Origin: Rhipidocladum racemiflorum
Taxonomy: Eukaryota > Streptophyta > Magnoliopsida > Poales > Poaceae
DNA: 64,000 bases
Assembly: GCA_036346355.1 (NCBI GenBank)
Contig: CM070592.1
Location: forward strand, 34,829,230 to 34,893,229
Direction of reading: 5' to 3'
Part shown: positions 22,254 through 34,779 of the stretch, one piece after another
Layout: each line of letters opens with the position of its first letter
Position numbering within the stretch: position 1 is the first letter of the stretch
Translations under genes and position numbers: made by a program
The notes under the pieces: model-generated
What the model was told of the DNA's origin: nothing
The model's input: the letters and a program-made list of their open reading frames with translations, nothing else
Databases searched by the model: none

Positions 22254-22891
22254 GAGGGGAAGGGGTGCCCTTCTTCTCTGAAGTTTTTGGTGCTCCTTTG
22301 AGCTTTGCCCACATGAAGTGAGGCTTTGTAAAAACTTCCAAAGAAAAGAAATACAAAAACATTCTCTCCACTCTGAATTTAAATTCTGCATTTACATTAT
22401 GCCTTTACATTACGTAATTTAAATTCAGTCTTTACATTACGCAATTTAAATTCTGCAAGTTGGATTTGCCTCCCCTCCTTCTACTTGCTTCTGGTTCTTA
22501 GTGCCAAGGATGAGAGATTGATTGGATGAGTCTTCACTTAGATCATATCCCAATCCTCTAGGCATTCCTTGTTCCGAGTTTTTGCGAGAAACCGATCTCT
22601 TATGTTTCCATTGATGAATCCTTGTTTGATCGTGTTCTGATGAGTTTCTTTGTGACCTCTAGCTTGCTGTGACTTGTGGGAAGGTATCCAAGTTCATCTT
22701 GATCTTCAAAATCCCACGAGCAAGCCTAGATCACATATTTGCTCTGTTGCTTCAGGAGAGAATTTTTGCTCCAGGTTCTTTATTCCTTGCAAGAGAGGTT
22801 TTAGTTGGATGCTATTTGTCCAGTAGGTGGGGAAGTTTTATTTTGGGATCATTCACCCCCCCTCTGATCGCCATTCCGATCTTTCAGTACG

Positions 22892-23532
22892 GGAATTCAG
22901 CTCGCTGCAACATGTCGCAGAGGATTGTCTGCACTTAGCCCTCGAAAATTGTGCGAGTGTAAAAGCACGGCTCGCAGCGTCCTGCCATCTAAGATTAAAG
23001 AAAAGAACAGGTTAGCAAGACCTTATAAGGTCCAGAATCACCAATGACAGGGGAAACAACCAAAAAAGCAACTAAGCACACAGAACCCTAGATTACTTAC
23101 CCTAGCAGCTACTCATCTCAGTATGAATTAGCTTTTGAAAAGGGGGTAAAGTTTTCCCAAAAATTATCTCACACAGAGATAGTTCAGAATAAGGTAAGGA
23201 TCAAGATCTCTAACCCAAACCCTACAAATTTTAGACTTTGCTTTTCTCTCAAAATTTCTTAGTTCCAAAACCTTTTTCCCCAGGTTTGAACAACAGAAGG
23301 AATAGAGCAACTCATTTTCCGACCACATTTATTTTTCTGAGACTCGTCTTTTCAAGCTCAAGATAAGTCCAAATCGTTTTGAAGGATGAAACGAGAGGAG
23401 ATCATACAGATGGATAAGGACATCAATCTAAGTTTTCCAATTAAGATCTTCAAAGCTGGAATTAACTTTTTGAAAGAAATAGGTCCTTATTTCTATTGGC
23501 CATTCTATTTAAGTCTTACAGCCATAAAATGT
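22892..23532 (-). other. gypsy-A 5' leader
   Basis: This lies between the primer site and LTR-E. It is AT-rich on the minus strand with no convincing open frame. It continues after LTR-E at 20834. Confidence 0.55.
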
Positions 23533-23544
23533 GTTCTGATACCA
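23533..23544 (-). promoter_or_regulatory. Primer-binding site of gypsy-A
   Basis: The minus strand reads TGGTATCAGAAC four bases after the LTR end CCCCCACA (23549). It is close to the initiator-tRNA-Met complement TGGTATCAGAGC. This fixes LTR-A as the 5' LTR of a minus-strand element. Confidence 0.75.
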
Positions 23545-23569
23545 CTCTTGTGGGGGCTGGTAATTCCGG

Positions 23570-23594
23570 AACAGTGATTCGAGTCATCACTGTT
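23570..23594 (-). other. U5 hairpin next to the gypsy-A primer site
   Basis: AACAGTGAT and ATCACTGTT form a perfect 9-bp stem around a 7-nt loop, about 25 bp from the LTR end and PBS. Confidence 0.55.
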
Positions 23595-24103
23595 GCGCAG
23601 GACTGGTAATTAGCGCAACATGTATGACGCCCGACCACTTAACCAAAACCGTACCCGGATTGAGGCCAATCATTCGGCCCTTCGCACGCACCATGTGCTC
23701 ATGTGCCAGTTGATTGATACCGGTCCGAGCTTCCCGCAAATATGTGATTCTGTGCTAGTTCCCTGGATCAGTAGCCTAGCACCACATATTTTAAAGGAGA
23801 TGCATCAAGTCACATACACAACCGTAAAAGTCATATATCACAGGAATATAGTTATTACAACTGGTTCACGTTTTACAGATTAGGCCGACTGGCCAGATAC
23901 ATTATAAAGAGAGACCAAAAGCAAACTAATAGCAATTGCAGCGACGACCGCAATGTGCCATCCAACCCAAAGGCAACCGATGGGTGTAAGACCCAGCTAG
24001 CCGTCGAACACATCGTCGGGACCTAGCTCATAGAACTCGCCTTTAGGGACACCTTCACCTTCTGTGCCTTCTGCTTCTCACATTTTCAATTTAGAGCAAA
24101 CGG

Positions 24104-24121
24104 TGAGTACACGTATGTACT
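24104..24121 (-). promoter_or_regulatory. LTR palindrome (LTR-A, right copy)
   Basis: Identical to 444-461; lies 555 bp from the LTR end at 23549. Confidence 0.6.
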
Positions 24122-25653
24122 CGCAAGACTTTAGTGTTTGCAAGAATAATAATATGCAGGCTATGCCAATGAAACATGTTTCTATACTAGTTTTAAATTG
24201 CATGAAGCCAGATTTATTTACAATAGAATAATAGATTCAAACATGATGGAAAATTTATAAAAGCAATTGATAGAAAAAGTAATTGCAATAAGTATTTAAT
24301 ATATTCCATGATTCATATACTATCCGTCCTAATACCATATCCATTTCCCATTCCCACCATCAGATTGCCACATTCATCCAATAAGCCAAACCATCCGATC
24401 ATCACACAGATGATTGGAAGCCAAATCAACCAATCATCACATAGATGATATATACTCCATTCGATTTCCATTCCACCAATCCATCCATTTCATGTATCCA
24501 TACTCCCATTTCATTGCCAGACCACCAATCCGACCAAGTCCCAAATAACCCACACCATTTTCCAAAACCTTTTCTGAAAATCAAAACCAAAAGTCTATAC
24601 GTGATGATATTTTCCAAGTTGCTCTTGACCGTGAGCACGGCTAATCGATTAGATTTATTCACTGCAGAGATTGCATACTTTACCCACATGACACATTCTA
24701 GCCATCATATTAACCATGCCACGTGATACACATCGTATCTGTTTAGCTAGACTATGATGGAACCTTTCCACTTGCCAGCGTTTAACCCTGCACCAGCTCC
24801 GGTGATGTGCGTCCCTTGCTATGAGTGGGAGCACAACCCGTACACACAATACTCACAATGGTTCACACCCCATCGTGCTCTCCCAGATCGGGTGGAAGTA
24901 TAGCCTGTACACAAAGTACTCACGATGGCTCATCCCATTGCGCTCTTCTGAACCCGCTCACACACAGTTCTGAACCCGCTCACACACAGTTCTGATGATG
25001 GTTTGCACCCCATCGTGTCCTTTACTCCATAGCAAGGCATCCATCGTTGTATTGGAATACTCTGACCCCGACGCCTAGAACACCGTTTACCCGGAGTGTC
25101 CATACTGTTTCAGCCTACGAGAGTGCAAGGCCAAACTCCGACTCCTATACTAGGTTAAAGCTATCCAATACTAGCACATGTGGTTGCACATCGTGACTCA
25201 GTTGATAACATCAAGTTCAGTCCTCACGGTGACTCAGGCGAGACCTCCACTCTTCTGCCTGGTCCAAAACACACTTTTCCCTTTTCCCTTTTCGTTTTTA
25301 CCATGATAACCATTTTCCACCGAAACCACCATTCCAAAACCCGATTTGTATCCAAAAAGATTTTGATTGACTAGTACCATCGATCAACCATGTCATTCTA
25401 CTGCTGGACTAAGCATATGCAAGTACTATTCCATTATAACCCATTCGACATTTAACATAATGTCTCACCGTAACCTAGGATTCAATAAGGTTCTCATGTC
25501 CGAAGAGATTAAGGAAATCCATCCACTTTGGTTATAATCTCTAATTCCCCCAACATAGCATATTTACTAAAGTTAAACGCATGCATAATAGTTTGATAAA
25601 TCAAAGTAGACTTTGCAATTATGGGATCAAAATGGTCAAAGGGGGGTGCTTGC

Positions 25654-25728
25654 CTGTTTGCTCTTCGTTGAACGTGTTCTCGGGGACGTAGTTGGGATCC
25701 TCGTTAGCGACTTCCGACGCGTCAACGT
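25654..25728 (-). other. Mini-exon-like block in LTR-A (right copy)
   Basis: Same 75-nt acidic block as 1991-2065, with the acceptor-like TATAG and the GC donor both kept. Confidence 0.5.
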
Positions 25729-28575
25729 CTATACAAACGCACAGTAAAAGAAATAACAGAAAGAACGAATAAGGATGAATAAGGATGAATCAAACAGGGC
25801 AAATAAAGCACTAGGACAAAAGCAAGACTAATCTAGCGAGCAAGGAATAAACTAGACAAAAAAAATATGAAATTAACCCTAAGCTTGGCAGTACTGGTCC
25901 TCAGGCCCGGCAGTGCCGGAGGAAAAAGGGGAGCTCTCTGGAAAATAGCTATTGGTGTTGTAACTGCGGTAGTGTCGAGCATGACCAGCAGTACCGACCC
26001 TATAACGTCAGTAGTGCCGACCTCCAGCAAAAATTAGGGTTTGCTAAACTGGGATTTTGCGCAAACAAAGTCAAAACTTTGAGACGATCACACGATTATG
26101 TTCCTAGCGATGCCAGGGACCCATCCACGTAGGTATCACTAAGTTTCGAGTTCGTTTAACCCAAATTTCACCTTTTACGAACAATGAAAATCCTAATTAG
26201 CACCAAATTTCGATTTTCATCCCGAATTGAGTTCAAACTCAATTATTTTTGTGAGAACTAAACTTTAGCAGCATCGTATATACTCATGAGTCATTCTCTT
26301 GATTTTTGGAGCTAGGGTTTCCACGGAAAAATCCAAAACCCACGAAAACGACTTTTAAGCGAATAAATCCGACAAAAGGGTAATTAAGGTTTTCGATTCG
26401 ATTCTCTCGCACCAACTAATTCTTTAGGGTCTAACCTAGGTCTAGTAACCCAGCTAACCCATGATTAGCCTCACTAACTAGGTTTTCTAGGGTTAAATTC
26501 TAAATAGAAAGGAAGAAACAGAGGAAAAAAGAGGAACTATGGTTTAGAGCTAGATTCTCGACGGACTGACTTAGGGTTTGATTCTGCCCACCTTGAAGCT
26601 TGCTTATGGCTTGAGGGTGCTGCTCCACACCTTGGGCTTGCTCCACTTGATCTCAAAATCGCTAGAGAGAGGAGAGGAGAGGAGGAGCTCAGGTGGAGAG
26701 GGAGAGAACAAGAGAGGGAGAGAGCCAGGGAGAGGGAGAGTGAGAGATTGTAACGCCCGTGTTTATAATTAAGCTTAATTAGGCTAACTAGGTGTGGATT
26801 AGTGCTCTGTAATGTTTCCAGTTTGAATTTGGAGTTATTTGCCTTTGAATTCGGTTTTGTCGTTTCGTTTGATTGTTTTCCCCGATTGGAGTATCAGAAT
26901 CCGAAATCGGGTGAAATCTAAAATCGTGAGAGCTAGATCCCAAACTTAAGTTTTAAAACCTTTATTAGGACCCCTCGAACCTATTCCAATAGTCCTCAAG
27001 TTAGTTGATTGGAGAACCATCGCGAAAATTGTAGTTTTCCCGAGTTTTCTGCTGCCGGGCGGCGATCAAGCACTTTGCTCATGCGGTACTACCGGCCGGC
27101 GGCAGAGCCGCCCGGCGGTAATGGCCGTCACGACAAGTTTTGGTCCTGTGCTCGTGTTTATCTCTTTGCCTCGGTTTGCGTGCACGTCCCAGCTCTTTAA
27201 TAACACCAGGGAGCACCTCCTCTCCCTCTCCTCTCTCATTTCTCTTCCTCTCCTCCTCCTTCTTCCTCTCCTCTTCCTTCTCTCTCTCCCTTGGAGCTCT
27301 CTCTCCCTCCTTGTCATTTCCAGCTGGTTGGAGCTCCAGGAGGCCGAGTAGAAGCAGGAGCAAGGGTGGAGAAGCGTCTCCAAGCAGTCAAGGAGCTTTA
27401 CACGAGGTAGGTGTTAGAGTTAAACCTAAACCCTAGGTGCAGATGCAAACCCTAGCTCTTCTTTGACTTGTAATTGTTCTTTACGTCCTAGTTAAACTCT
27501 AGAAACCCTAGTTGTTGTGGTGCATAGTCGTTTTCCGAGTGGTTAAACCTAGGTCAAGGGTAGAAGAATCCTTCCGCGTGATCGAGTAGTTTCTGTAACC
27601 CTGATCTACGCTTCGTTGGACTCATTCGCTGCAAGGAGTCATTTCTGGAGTTCCGGAGTCCTTCCTCTCGGAACCCTAACTCCGGGAAGTCGGGAAATGA
27701 CCTGCGGATGTTTTCTTAGAGCCTCGCAAGTCGTTTCTTGTGGGAGAATCGAGTTTGAACTCGATTCGGGATGAAAGTTGGATTCGGAAAGTATATTTAG
27801 GTTTTCGGATAGTAGAAGTCAAATAGCGTATTCCGGAGGTTCCAATCAGTAGTTAGATCACGTAGGACCTTAGTGTTCTAGCGGGCCTAGTGCGCGTGTT
27901 GCGAAATCCGTTTTCCCGTAGGATTTGCAAAAGTTGCACTCTGGGCATTCGAAACGATTTCAAGTTCCGAAGTCCCAAAGCTCGCAGGTCTAGCGCACTT
28001 AAGTCCCTAGAGTAGTAGAGAACCCGTTGCCGCGATGAATCTCGAGTTTCGACACCCTCTGGGTCGAAATCCATTTTCGCACGCAGATCGGGAGAGAAAG
28101 AATCCGAAAAGTGAGATTTTGAGCAATCGAACTCGAAACTTGACGAAACTTGCGTGAATAGGTCCCATGGGTCCCCAGGAACCTATCCATGCACTTACGT
28201 CGAAGTTCCGAAGTCTTTTGGGCGAAATCTCAATTTTTGGGATTTTGGACTCGGGGAGAGCGGCACTACCGCTGGTGTGAAGGCGGTACTGCCGGAGGGT
28301 CCGGCACTACCGGGTTTAGAGCGCCGGTAGTTATTTTCCAGAGAGCGACCCATTTCGGTCTCTGACCAGCGGCACTACCGGAAAATCCAACCGGTACTAC
28401 CGGCCAGAACGGCACTACCGCCCAATCAACAGCGGTACTACCGGCCTCTGGGAGAAAGTTTATAATTTCTTTTTCCGTCAAGGTTCTCGTTTTCTGTTTT
28501 CGCTTCTTTTTGGATTTTGATTGCTTCTTTGCCTATTTTGATCGATGATTTTGGGTCTCGTTGCTTTTCGTGTAG

Positions 28576-28647
28576 ACGTAGACGCTTCGAACGTCGCCGA
28601 CGATCCCGACTACGTCCCGGAGACCGATTTCACCGAAGAGCAAACAG
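28576..28647 (+). other. Mini-exon-like block in LTR-D
   Basis: Preceded by a long T-rich tract ending GTGTAG and followed by GCAAGC after ACAG. It is 72 nt and reads VDASNVADDPDYVPE then EEQTG, in the same phase as the LTR-A block (75 nt). The two differ by one codon in length and largely at synonymous or conservative positions. Confidence 0.55.
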
Positions 28648-30120
28648 GCAAGCGCCTCCTTGACCATTTCCAATCCCATATTTGCAAATTCTTACTTTTG
28701 ATTGCCAAAACTACTATGCATGCTCATAAGTTTACTAAAAGTGATAATTTGTGGGAAGCAATAGTTAAGCCGAAAATTGTTGGATTACCTCAATCTAATC
28801 TGAATATGCAATCCTTGATAGACTTAAGAATAATTTAGACACATTAGTAAGTGTCAGAGGGTATTAAAGAATAATAATTGCATATGCTTAGTTCAGCAAT
28901 AGAATTGGTTGCAGGAGATCATGACGTTCTTATTCATAAACTCCTGGAACTATAGGATGGGTGAAGGGTGTTAGGTTGGAATTGGAGGTTTTGGGGTTTT
29001 GTTGGAAAAAGGGAATGGTTGCGTGAGTAAAATGGAAAAACTTGGGGAGTTTAGACCGGGCGAGATGTTTGGTGGTTCGGAGTTGGTGGTATTTGACCGG
29101 GTAATGGTTCCGGTTGGTAGGCTGGTTTCAGGTGCAGATTGGTTGTCAGGCCGTTGGCTGGTTTGGAGTGGTTTGGTCTAAGTTGGTCCCTTGCTATGGG
29201 GAGATTGAAGGCTAGTGTGTGCTCGGTGGGGCCGCTAGTGTCGATCCTCTGTGGCCATAGCAAGTGGGTTTGGGAGATCTCGCCTGAGTCACCCTAAGGA
29301 CCGAACTTAGTGCTATTTACTGGGTATAATTCGTGCAACCACACGTGCCAGTATGGGATGGCCTCGACCTAGTACGGGAAAAGGGATCTCGACCTGCATT
29401 ATTGGAGGGCAAAGAGGATTGGATGCACCTGTGGTGTCGGTGCATTCTAGGGACTTTCTTGTCGAGGCATCGAAGGAAAGTTTACCCAATACAACGGTAA
29501 TGCCTACTACAGGAGGTCGTGGGCTAGTGGGTGCCTATTGGAACCACCGCGGCCTCTGTGGCTGTAGTTAGGGATGCACGCACGGGCGATCAGGATTAGA
29601 ACTCCAATCTTTCGAAAGGTTCCGTCCTTTGTCTAGCAAATCGGGTACTTGGTATCGCGAGGCATGGATGACATGATTGCTAGAACGTGTCGTGTGGGTA
29701 CAAAGTGTCTGCCTCTGCAGAGATAAATAAACTAATCGATTAGCCGTGCTCACGGTCATGAGCAGCTTGGAAAGTATTATCAAGTATAGATTTTGGGTCT
29801 GGGTTGACTTTTGGGGAAATGGGTTTTGAGGTTAGATTATGTTGGTCAGGTGTGGGTGTGGATCTTGGATTCGGATAAGGTGCAGGTGGTTGGTTGTTTT
29901 GGTGAAAGGAACGGTTGGATGGTTGATTTGGTTAATGGTTTATCTATTACTATTTGTTTGAAATGTTTTCTTCAGCTTCTTTTGTAAAAATGCGAATGTG
30001 AATCTATTATCATATTGCAAGCGAAATCTGCTTTGTGCTCAAAAGACTAGTGTAGAAACCTATTATTCATTGATTTAACCTACATTTTATATGTTTATAT
30101 TCCATACACTAAAGTCTTGC

Positions 30121-30138
30121 GAGTACATACGTGTACTC
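30121..30138 (+). promoter_or_regulatory. LTR palindrome (LTR-D)
   Basis: GAGTACATACGTGTACTC followed by ACCGTTTGC; preceded by GTCTTGC. Located 549 bp from the LTR end. Confidence 0.6.
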
Positions 30139-30703
30139 ACCGTTTGCTCTAACGGACTTGGGGCGGAAGGAGAAGAAGAAGGTAATGATGCGAGATGTTC
30201 CAGGCATTTAGTCGCATCGCTGTTGACGCTGACGATTCCGCTGGGGCTTAGCTGGGTTATCATCCAGCCAGTTGCCTGGGGGTGGAGGCACACTGCGTGT
30301 TCTTCTTTTGGAGTTTCCGCTGGCGTTGGAGGATTATTTTGGACTTGTGCCGGCTGTAAGCCGAGACTTGTAAAGTTAAACTATTGTAATAACGTTACCT
30401 TTCATGTGTAATATATTTACTCTTGCATAGTTGAGACCTGTCTTGTATGACAACGCGTGGAGTACTGAGCTCTTGATCCAGGGAACCAAGATAATGCACG
30501 CTTGCGGAAGCTTCGAGTTGAGATCAATCAGTTGGCATGTACACTCCTCACAAGTTTTGCCGATTAATTGGCCCCAATCCGAGTACGGAGTCGGTTCAAC
30601 GGTCAGGAGACGTTACGGGTTGCATTAATCTTCTGACCAATGCAACAGTAATGTCCTGCACCGCTAATCTGATTCCGGAGCCCCCAGAGATAAGGGAGGC
30701 CGA

Positions 30704-32246
30704 GGGCGTAAGGGGAAGGAGAAGCCTCTGGAGGCTAAGGTGGCGAACAGCGAGCGGCGGTGAGGCACCATTGCCCCTTCCCCATGGCCTCGGCCGGCAC
30801 TACCGCTCCTCATGGGCGGTAGTGCCGCCGGTTCGATAGTGAAGAAGACTCTTGGGAAGGGTTCAAGGACACCAAAAGAAGGCTTTGGGATTTAGGTTGC
30901 TAAAGAATTCCTATCAGATTTGCGGGTTAGGGTTTCGGGCGATAACTGTTCAAAATAGTACACAATCTGTTGTTCGGGCGGGACAGATTCTCTGTTTTCT
31001 GTTTTAGGAGTGGTTGGCAAAGTCGGGGTAGATGGGCGATTGTGTACTGTTTTGTGGGCACGTTTTGAGTGTGTGGTCTCTATGTGCAGGTGGTGTGACC
31101 CCGGGAGTGCCCTCAACCTCTCGCCAATCCGTCGCCCGAGGTTAAGGCAAGTGTATTGGAATGGGTAGCGTGTTGTATGTTGCTAGTCTTGACTATATGC
31201 AAATGGATTACATGATGTGATATCTTGTCATGATTAGTGTTTGCCCATGATATGATGAAAATGGTTTATTATGATGCTATGCAATAATTAATTGAGTTAT
31301 GTGCAAGTTGTTTATGTTTATGGCATAATTGCATACATGGCATGAGAACTGGCCCGGTCGGTGAGAAAGTCATAACTAGTCCGGTAAGGTCGGTGAGAAA
31401 GTTATGACTAATCCGGAGCACCATTGAGTAAGTCCTACCTCGTGATTCCATCCACGGTTGTGAATGGAAGCGAGGAGTAGGCACCCTCCGTCTACGGGAT
31501 GGAAGGGGAAAGAGGGTGCACGCCGACGGGTGTGCACTCGGCAATACCGGTATGTGCTTCAAAGAGACATGTGCATCGCATTGCATTGCATGGATGACGT
31601 TGTTTTATGAGATGCTTATGATGTTCTATGAGATGCATATGAAGATGATTATGACAATGTTATATGAGAGCATAAATGAAGAAGTTTATGAGTTGATTAT
31701 CATGATGTGTGAATGGCATAAAATATGTATGTGAATTGTTATTGTTTTTGTACCATTGCAATACACTTTGCTGAGTGATGAACTCACGTTTGTGTTTTTA
31801 TGATGTTTTTAGGTACCATGAAACCGGCATGTGGGAAAGGGAGCTAGCCACACGTCATCACTTAGCACCACACATTTAAACAATGACATGTTCTTTCCTT
31901 TAATTGTGATGGTTAATGCATTGAACTAAATTGTGGTTTTGATGCTTCGATGGTCGTCATGAGTAAATGATTAGTCCATATTTGACATGTGACGGTTAGG
32001 CTTATATCCTTAGTGGTATGGTGGCTAAAATTCCTGGTTGTCATGTTATTGCTATTGTTCATTATACTATCTTGATATGTTAATATTGTTGTTGCTTCAA
32101 TTCATGGAAAAACAAAGGAGATGCTGCCGAAATTTTCAGTTTTAGCATTTACTCCTTTGCTGTAATTTATCTTTATTTGTGGTATTTAGATGTTGTTTAG
32201 TCTATGTTTGGTAATATTCAGGCATACTAGATGCCGGGGTGTTACA
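30704..32246 (+). mobile_element. LTR-H, 3' half (right copy)
   Basis: Same as 2876-4426. It keeps the mini-exon-like block (31090-31146) and ends GGGGTGTTACA at 32246, followed by CATCT. Confidence 0.6.
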
Positions 32247-33526
32247 CATCTTCAACAAGAAAGTTGCCAGCACTTGTTTCCTTCCCGTGGAGAGCTACTA
32301 CAACTCCAGTCACATATGCTGCTGGAGGTATGGCTCCTCTCCTTTGAAAACTGCAGTGACTGTTTGGAATCTTCAGTTCCAGGAGAAACCTTTGGATCTT
32401 CTTTGCTCTTCAACAGAAGGGGAAAACTTGTGTAAGTAAAATTTCACTTCACCGATATGCACAACAACATCTGTTGCAAGGTCAGAGCTCACATATCTGT
32501 ACCACATAGAACATCTTAATTTGTCATTACCACATAGAACAGCCATTATAAATGTTACCACTGGCATCAAGGCCTTGAGCATCTGAATGAAGGCAACTGA
32601 AATATACAAGTATACTATGTTGCCAAACCAAAGACTTGACGCAAAGAAGGCACTAATTGGAATTGCCGATACCCTCAATCCCTTCAATCCATCGAATACA
32701 TGCGTGAAGCCTCCAGGATCCCATGGCCTCTACAACTGTTGCCCAGCATTCACGCCAGATCGAGAGGGAGAATTAGCCATCGACACTCTCTGCACAGCCA
32801 AATTGTTAAGTGGAGAAGATAATTCAGATGTCACAGATATAGCTGCTTTGCAAAATGAAGCAACAACACTTAACCAGTTCCACTCCATATATTTGTTTCC
32901 TAGGTCAGTAAGAGCTCTGTAGCAGTTATTTGCTTTTTCCACTCTTCCAGCATCTTTAAGTGCATTGCCCATGTTATTGTATGCTTCGACAAATTGTGGG
33001 TCGCAGACTATAGCTTGATTGTAACAACAAATTGCCCCATTCATTAATGCAATAGCCTCAGCAGCAGATTGAGAATCAGCAAATTTGACCAAACCGTATC
33101 CTTTACCTGGATTAGTGGTTTGGTCTGCTATCACTCTTGCATGGGTGATCATACCAAATGGCAGGAAAAGCTCAGCCAACTTATTGGTGTCGATGGACGA
33201 GGGAATGTTACAAACATATAGATTAGCCATGTCGATCTCCTTGATATCCAAATCTTTCTGAGCATCATCCTGGCTTTCTGCAGAGTTGTCATCTACAGTG
33301 CTTCCATTTTGTTCAAAGAGATGGCCATCTTCAGGAAACATTGTGGTAGCAGATACCTCTTCTGAAGGCATATCTTTCCTTTTATCATTTGAACTCGTAA
33401 CAGTATGGTTTGCACCAGAAGTTTTAGACCTAACAGCAGCTGGTATGTTGATTTCAACCACCGGTCCTACATCCACCACCACATTTTCCTCAGAAACTCC
33501 TCCCTGTTCAACTTTTTCTTCCTTTG
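32247..33526 (-). pseudogene. Gene-fragment chimera (right copy)
   Basis: This carries the same order as the left copy on minus: acidic leader, RRM (RNP1 KGYGLVKF), SEC-like TPR, transporter fragment, BTB and POLD2-like. The 272-residue frame (32730-33548) has few differences from the left (for example NNMGNALKDAGRVEKA, closer to intact SEC). The BTB and POLD2 part is more altered: the frame closes near 32375. The 3' end is cut by LTR-H and the upstream end by LTR-B (TSD CTTTG at 33522-33526). This is a transduplicate-like pseudogene, not a host gene. Confidence 0.7.
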
Positions 33527-34770
33527 TGTAACATCCCACCATTTTCAAAATTAGAAAAATAAAAAACTAAGATTTAAAAATAAAATCAAATAGCAATTTT
33601 AAATTGGAATCAAGAATTTGATTTGAAATTCATTATCCTCACCTCCTTTTCCTAAATCTCGATAAAGAATAACTTCAATTTGGAAATTATTTTCCCAAAA
33701 GAACAAATTATTAAAATGAGATTCAAGGATGATCTTAATTTTGAATAAACATCTTTTCTAAATTTCTAAAATCATTTATTGACTTTCCTTCTTTAAAAAG
33801 GGAATTGATAAAAAGATAAGAGGTAAAAGATAAAATGGTAAAAGATTAAAATTACCATAGTAAATTTTGGATAACCTTGGAATACCCTAGAAGACATCAT
33901 TGGCTGGTCAAAAGTAGGTGTGAAATCATTTTGCAAGTTGATAAAGTAAATTAAATGAGAAACCTTATCCTTGACCAACCCATGTCAGAATTTCTAGGAA
34001 AACCCTAGACCTTTCCAGCACCTAGAACTTTTATCATGAGCTCTTATTAACCTTATAATCGTCCACAAAAAGTTATAAAAATAAATAACAGGTTTTACTA
34101 TTTATTCTTATTTAATCTTTCCAATCTCAAATTGCAAAACATAGTAAAAGAATTTTTATAAAATAAATACTAATATTTTAGTTCTAAAATTTTTATGGTA
34201 GCATCCTGATATATATCCACACATTTAATAAAAGTTTCAAAAATTTATAAGTTTAATTACTCCCTCAATAAAATCAAATTCCGAAATAGAAATTCTGTAC
34301 AGCCTTGATGGTCAGAATTTTAATTAAATAATTACAACGAATTATATCCTCTACCTTGGCAAGACATTAATAATTGATTACACTGCCATGCTTGACCACC
34401 ACAAGACTTGACTGCCCACCTTTTGTCGAAAGAACCAGAGCACAGCCGCAAGCACCTTCCAAAGGCTCGCTCCTTCGCACAAAACTGCAAAGACCAGCCG
34501 TCATTCATATTCCCTGTTCAAACTAGCAGCACCGCCTCCATGCATATACCCTAATAGCTGTTCAAAGCACTAAGCTTATGCATGCATTTGAAACACCAAA
34601 CAGAGAGTCGTGGCTCACTTCTACCCGGCCTGCCTCTTTCTTTGCCACGACAAGAGGCAAAGGCTTGGTTCACTGCCACGGCAATGGTCTTCATGAATCT
34701 TCTTTCCAGCACTAAGCCAGCCGCCACTTCTCCCCTTCGTTCACACCTTGGCAATACTGCCTCTTGCACT

Positions 34771-34779
34771 TATATAAGG
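34771..34779 (+). promoter_or_regulatory. TATA box of LTR-B (right copy)
   Basis: TATATAAGG, as at 6950. Confidence 0.55.

Larger units (their letters stand above)
20840..22886 (+). mobile_element. LTR-E, 2.05-kb solo LTR
   Basis: It starts TGAAGGACCATG and ends GATCTTTCA, flanked by the perfect 5-bp duplication GTACG (20835-20839 and 22887-22891). It has a TATA box at 22246, an A-rich R region and an end region containing ATTCACCCCCC, which recalls long copia LTRs of the SIRE/Maximus type. It has no internal domain. It sits in the gypsy-A leader. The matching part of the right copy has been overwritten, so its age relative to the duplication cannot be read. Confidence 0.85.
1..23548. repeat. 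Left copy of a composite tandem segmental duplication
   Basis: Position 1 matches position 23661 and the two blocks stay collinear at high identity. Left 1-15670 matches right 23661-43240, and left 15750-19955 matches right 55950-60157. Differences are discrete: LTR-C (8418-11902) and LTR-E (20840-22886) are present only here; LTR-D is present only in the right copy; right-copy 37383-40625 and about 43240-55880 are missing here, as is a short stretch of about 0.2 kb near 2872. Starting from the right block length and applying these events gives about 19946 bp against about 19953 observed. Both copies carry the same nested insertions, so the duplication is later than those insertions. Confidence 0.9.
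23549..26748 (-). mobile_element. LTR-A (right copy; 5' LTR of gypsy-A), U5/R side
   Basis: The minus-strand LTR end is at 23549. The segment 26544-26748 is kept here but missing on the left; it is GA-rich on plus (pyrimidine-rich leader on minus) and holds a donor-like site TTCAAG|GTGGGC at 26590. The solo LTR-D is inserted at 26749; a few LTR-A bases continue at 30692 before the LTR-H junction. Confidence 0.82.
26749..30686 (+). mobile_element. LTR-D, 3.94-kb solo LTR inserted in LTR-A
   Basis: It starts TGTAACGCCCG and ends GGAGCCCCCA, with the perfect duplication GAGAT at 26744-26748 and 30687-30691. It contains a pyrimidine-rich leader (27215-27320), a donor CACGAG|GTAGGT at 27407, a block of GGCACTACCG-type words (28260-28445), the mini-exon (28576-28647) and a palindrome at 30121. 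It shares clear sequence similarity with LTR-A in reverse orientation, so both are members of related families. It is absent from the left copy, hence younger than the duplication or removed there with the deletion. Confidence 0.92.

Noticed and set aside
27066..27436. Arg/Glu- or Ser/Leu-rich frames around 27200 as a real protein
   Set aside because: They come from a simple CT-rich tract in the LTR-D leader.
28260..28445. GGCACTACCG words in LTR-D (also near 2960 and 26000) as protein-binding operators
   Set aside because: They vary in spacing and sequence and look like shared LTR leader composition; no evidence of function.
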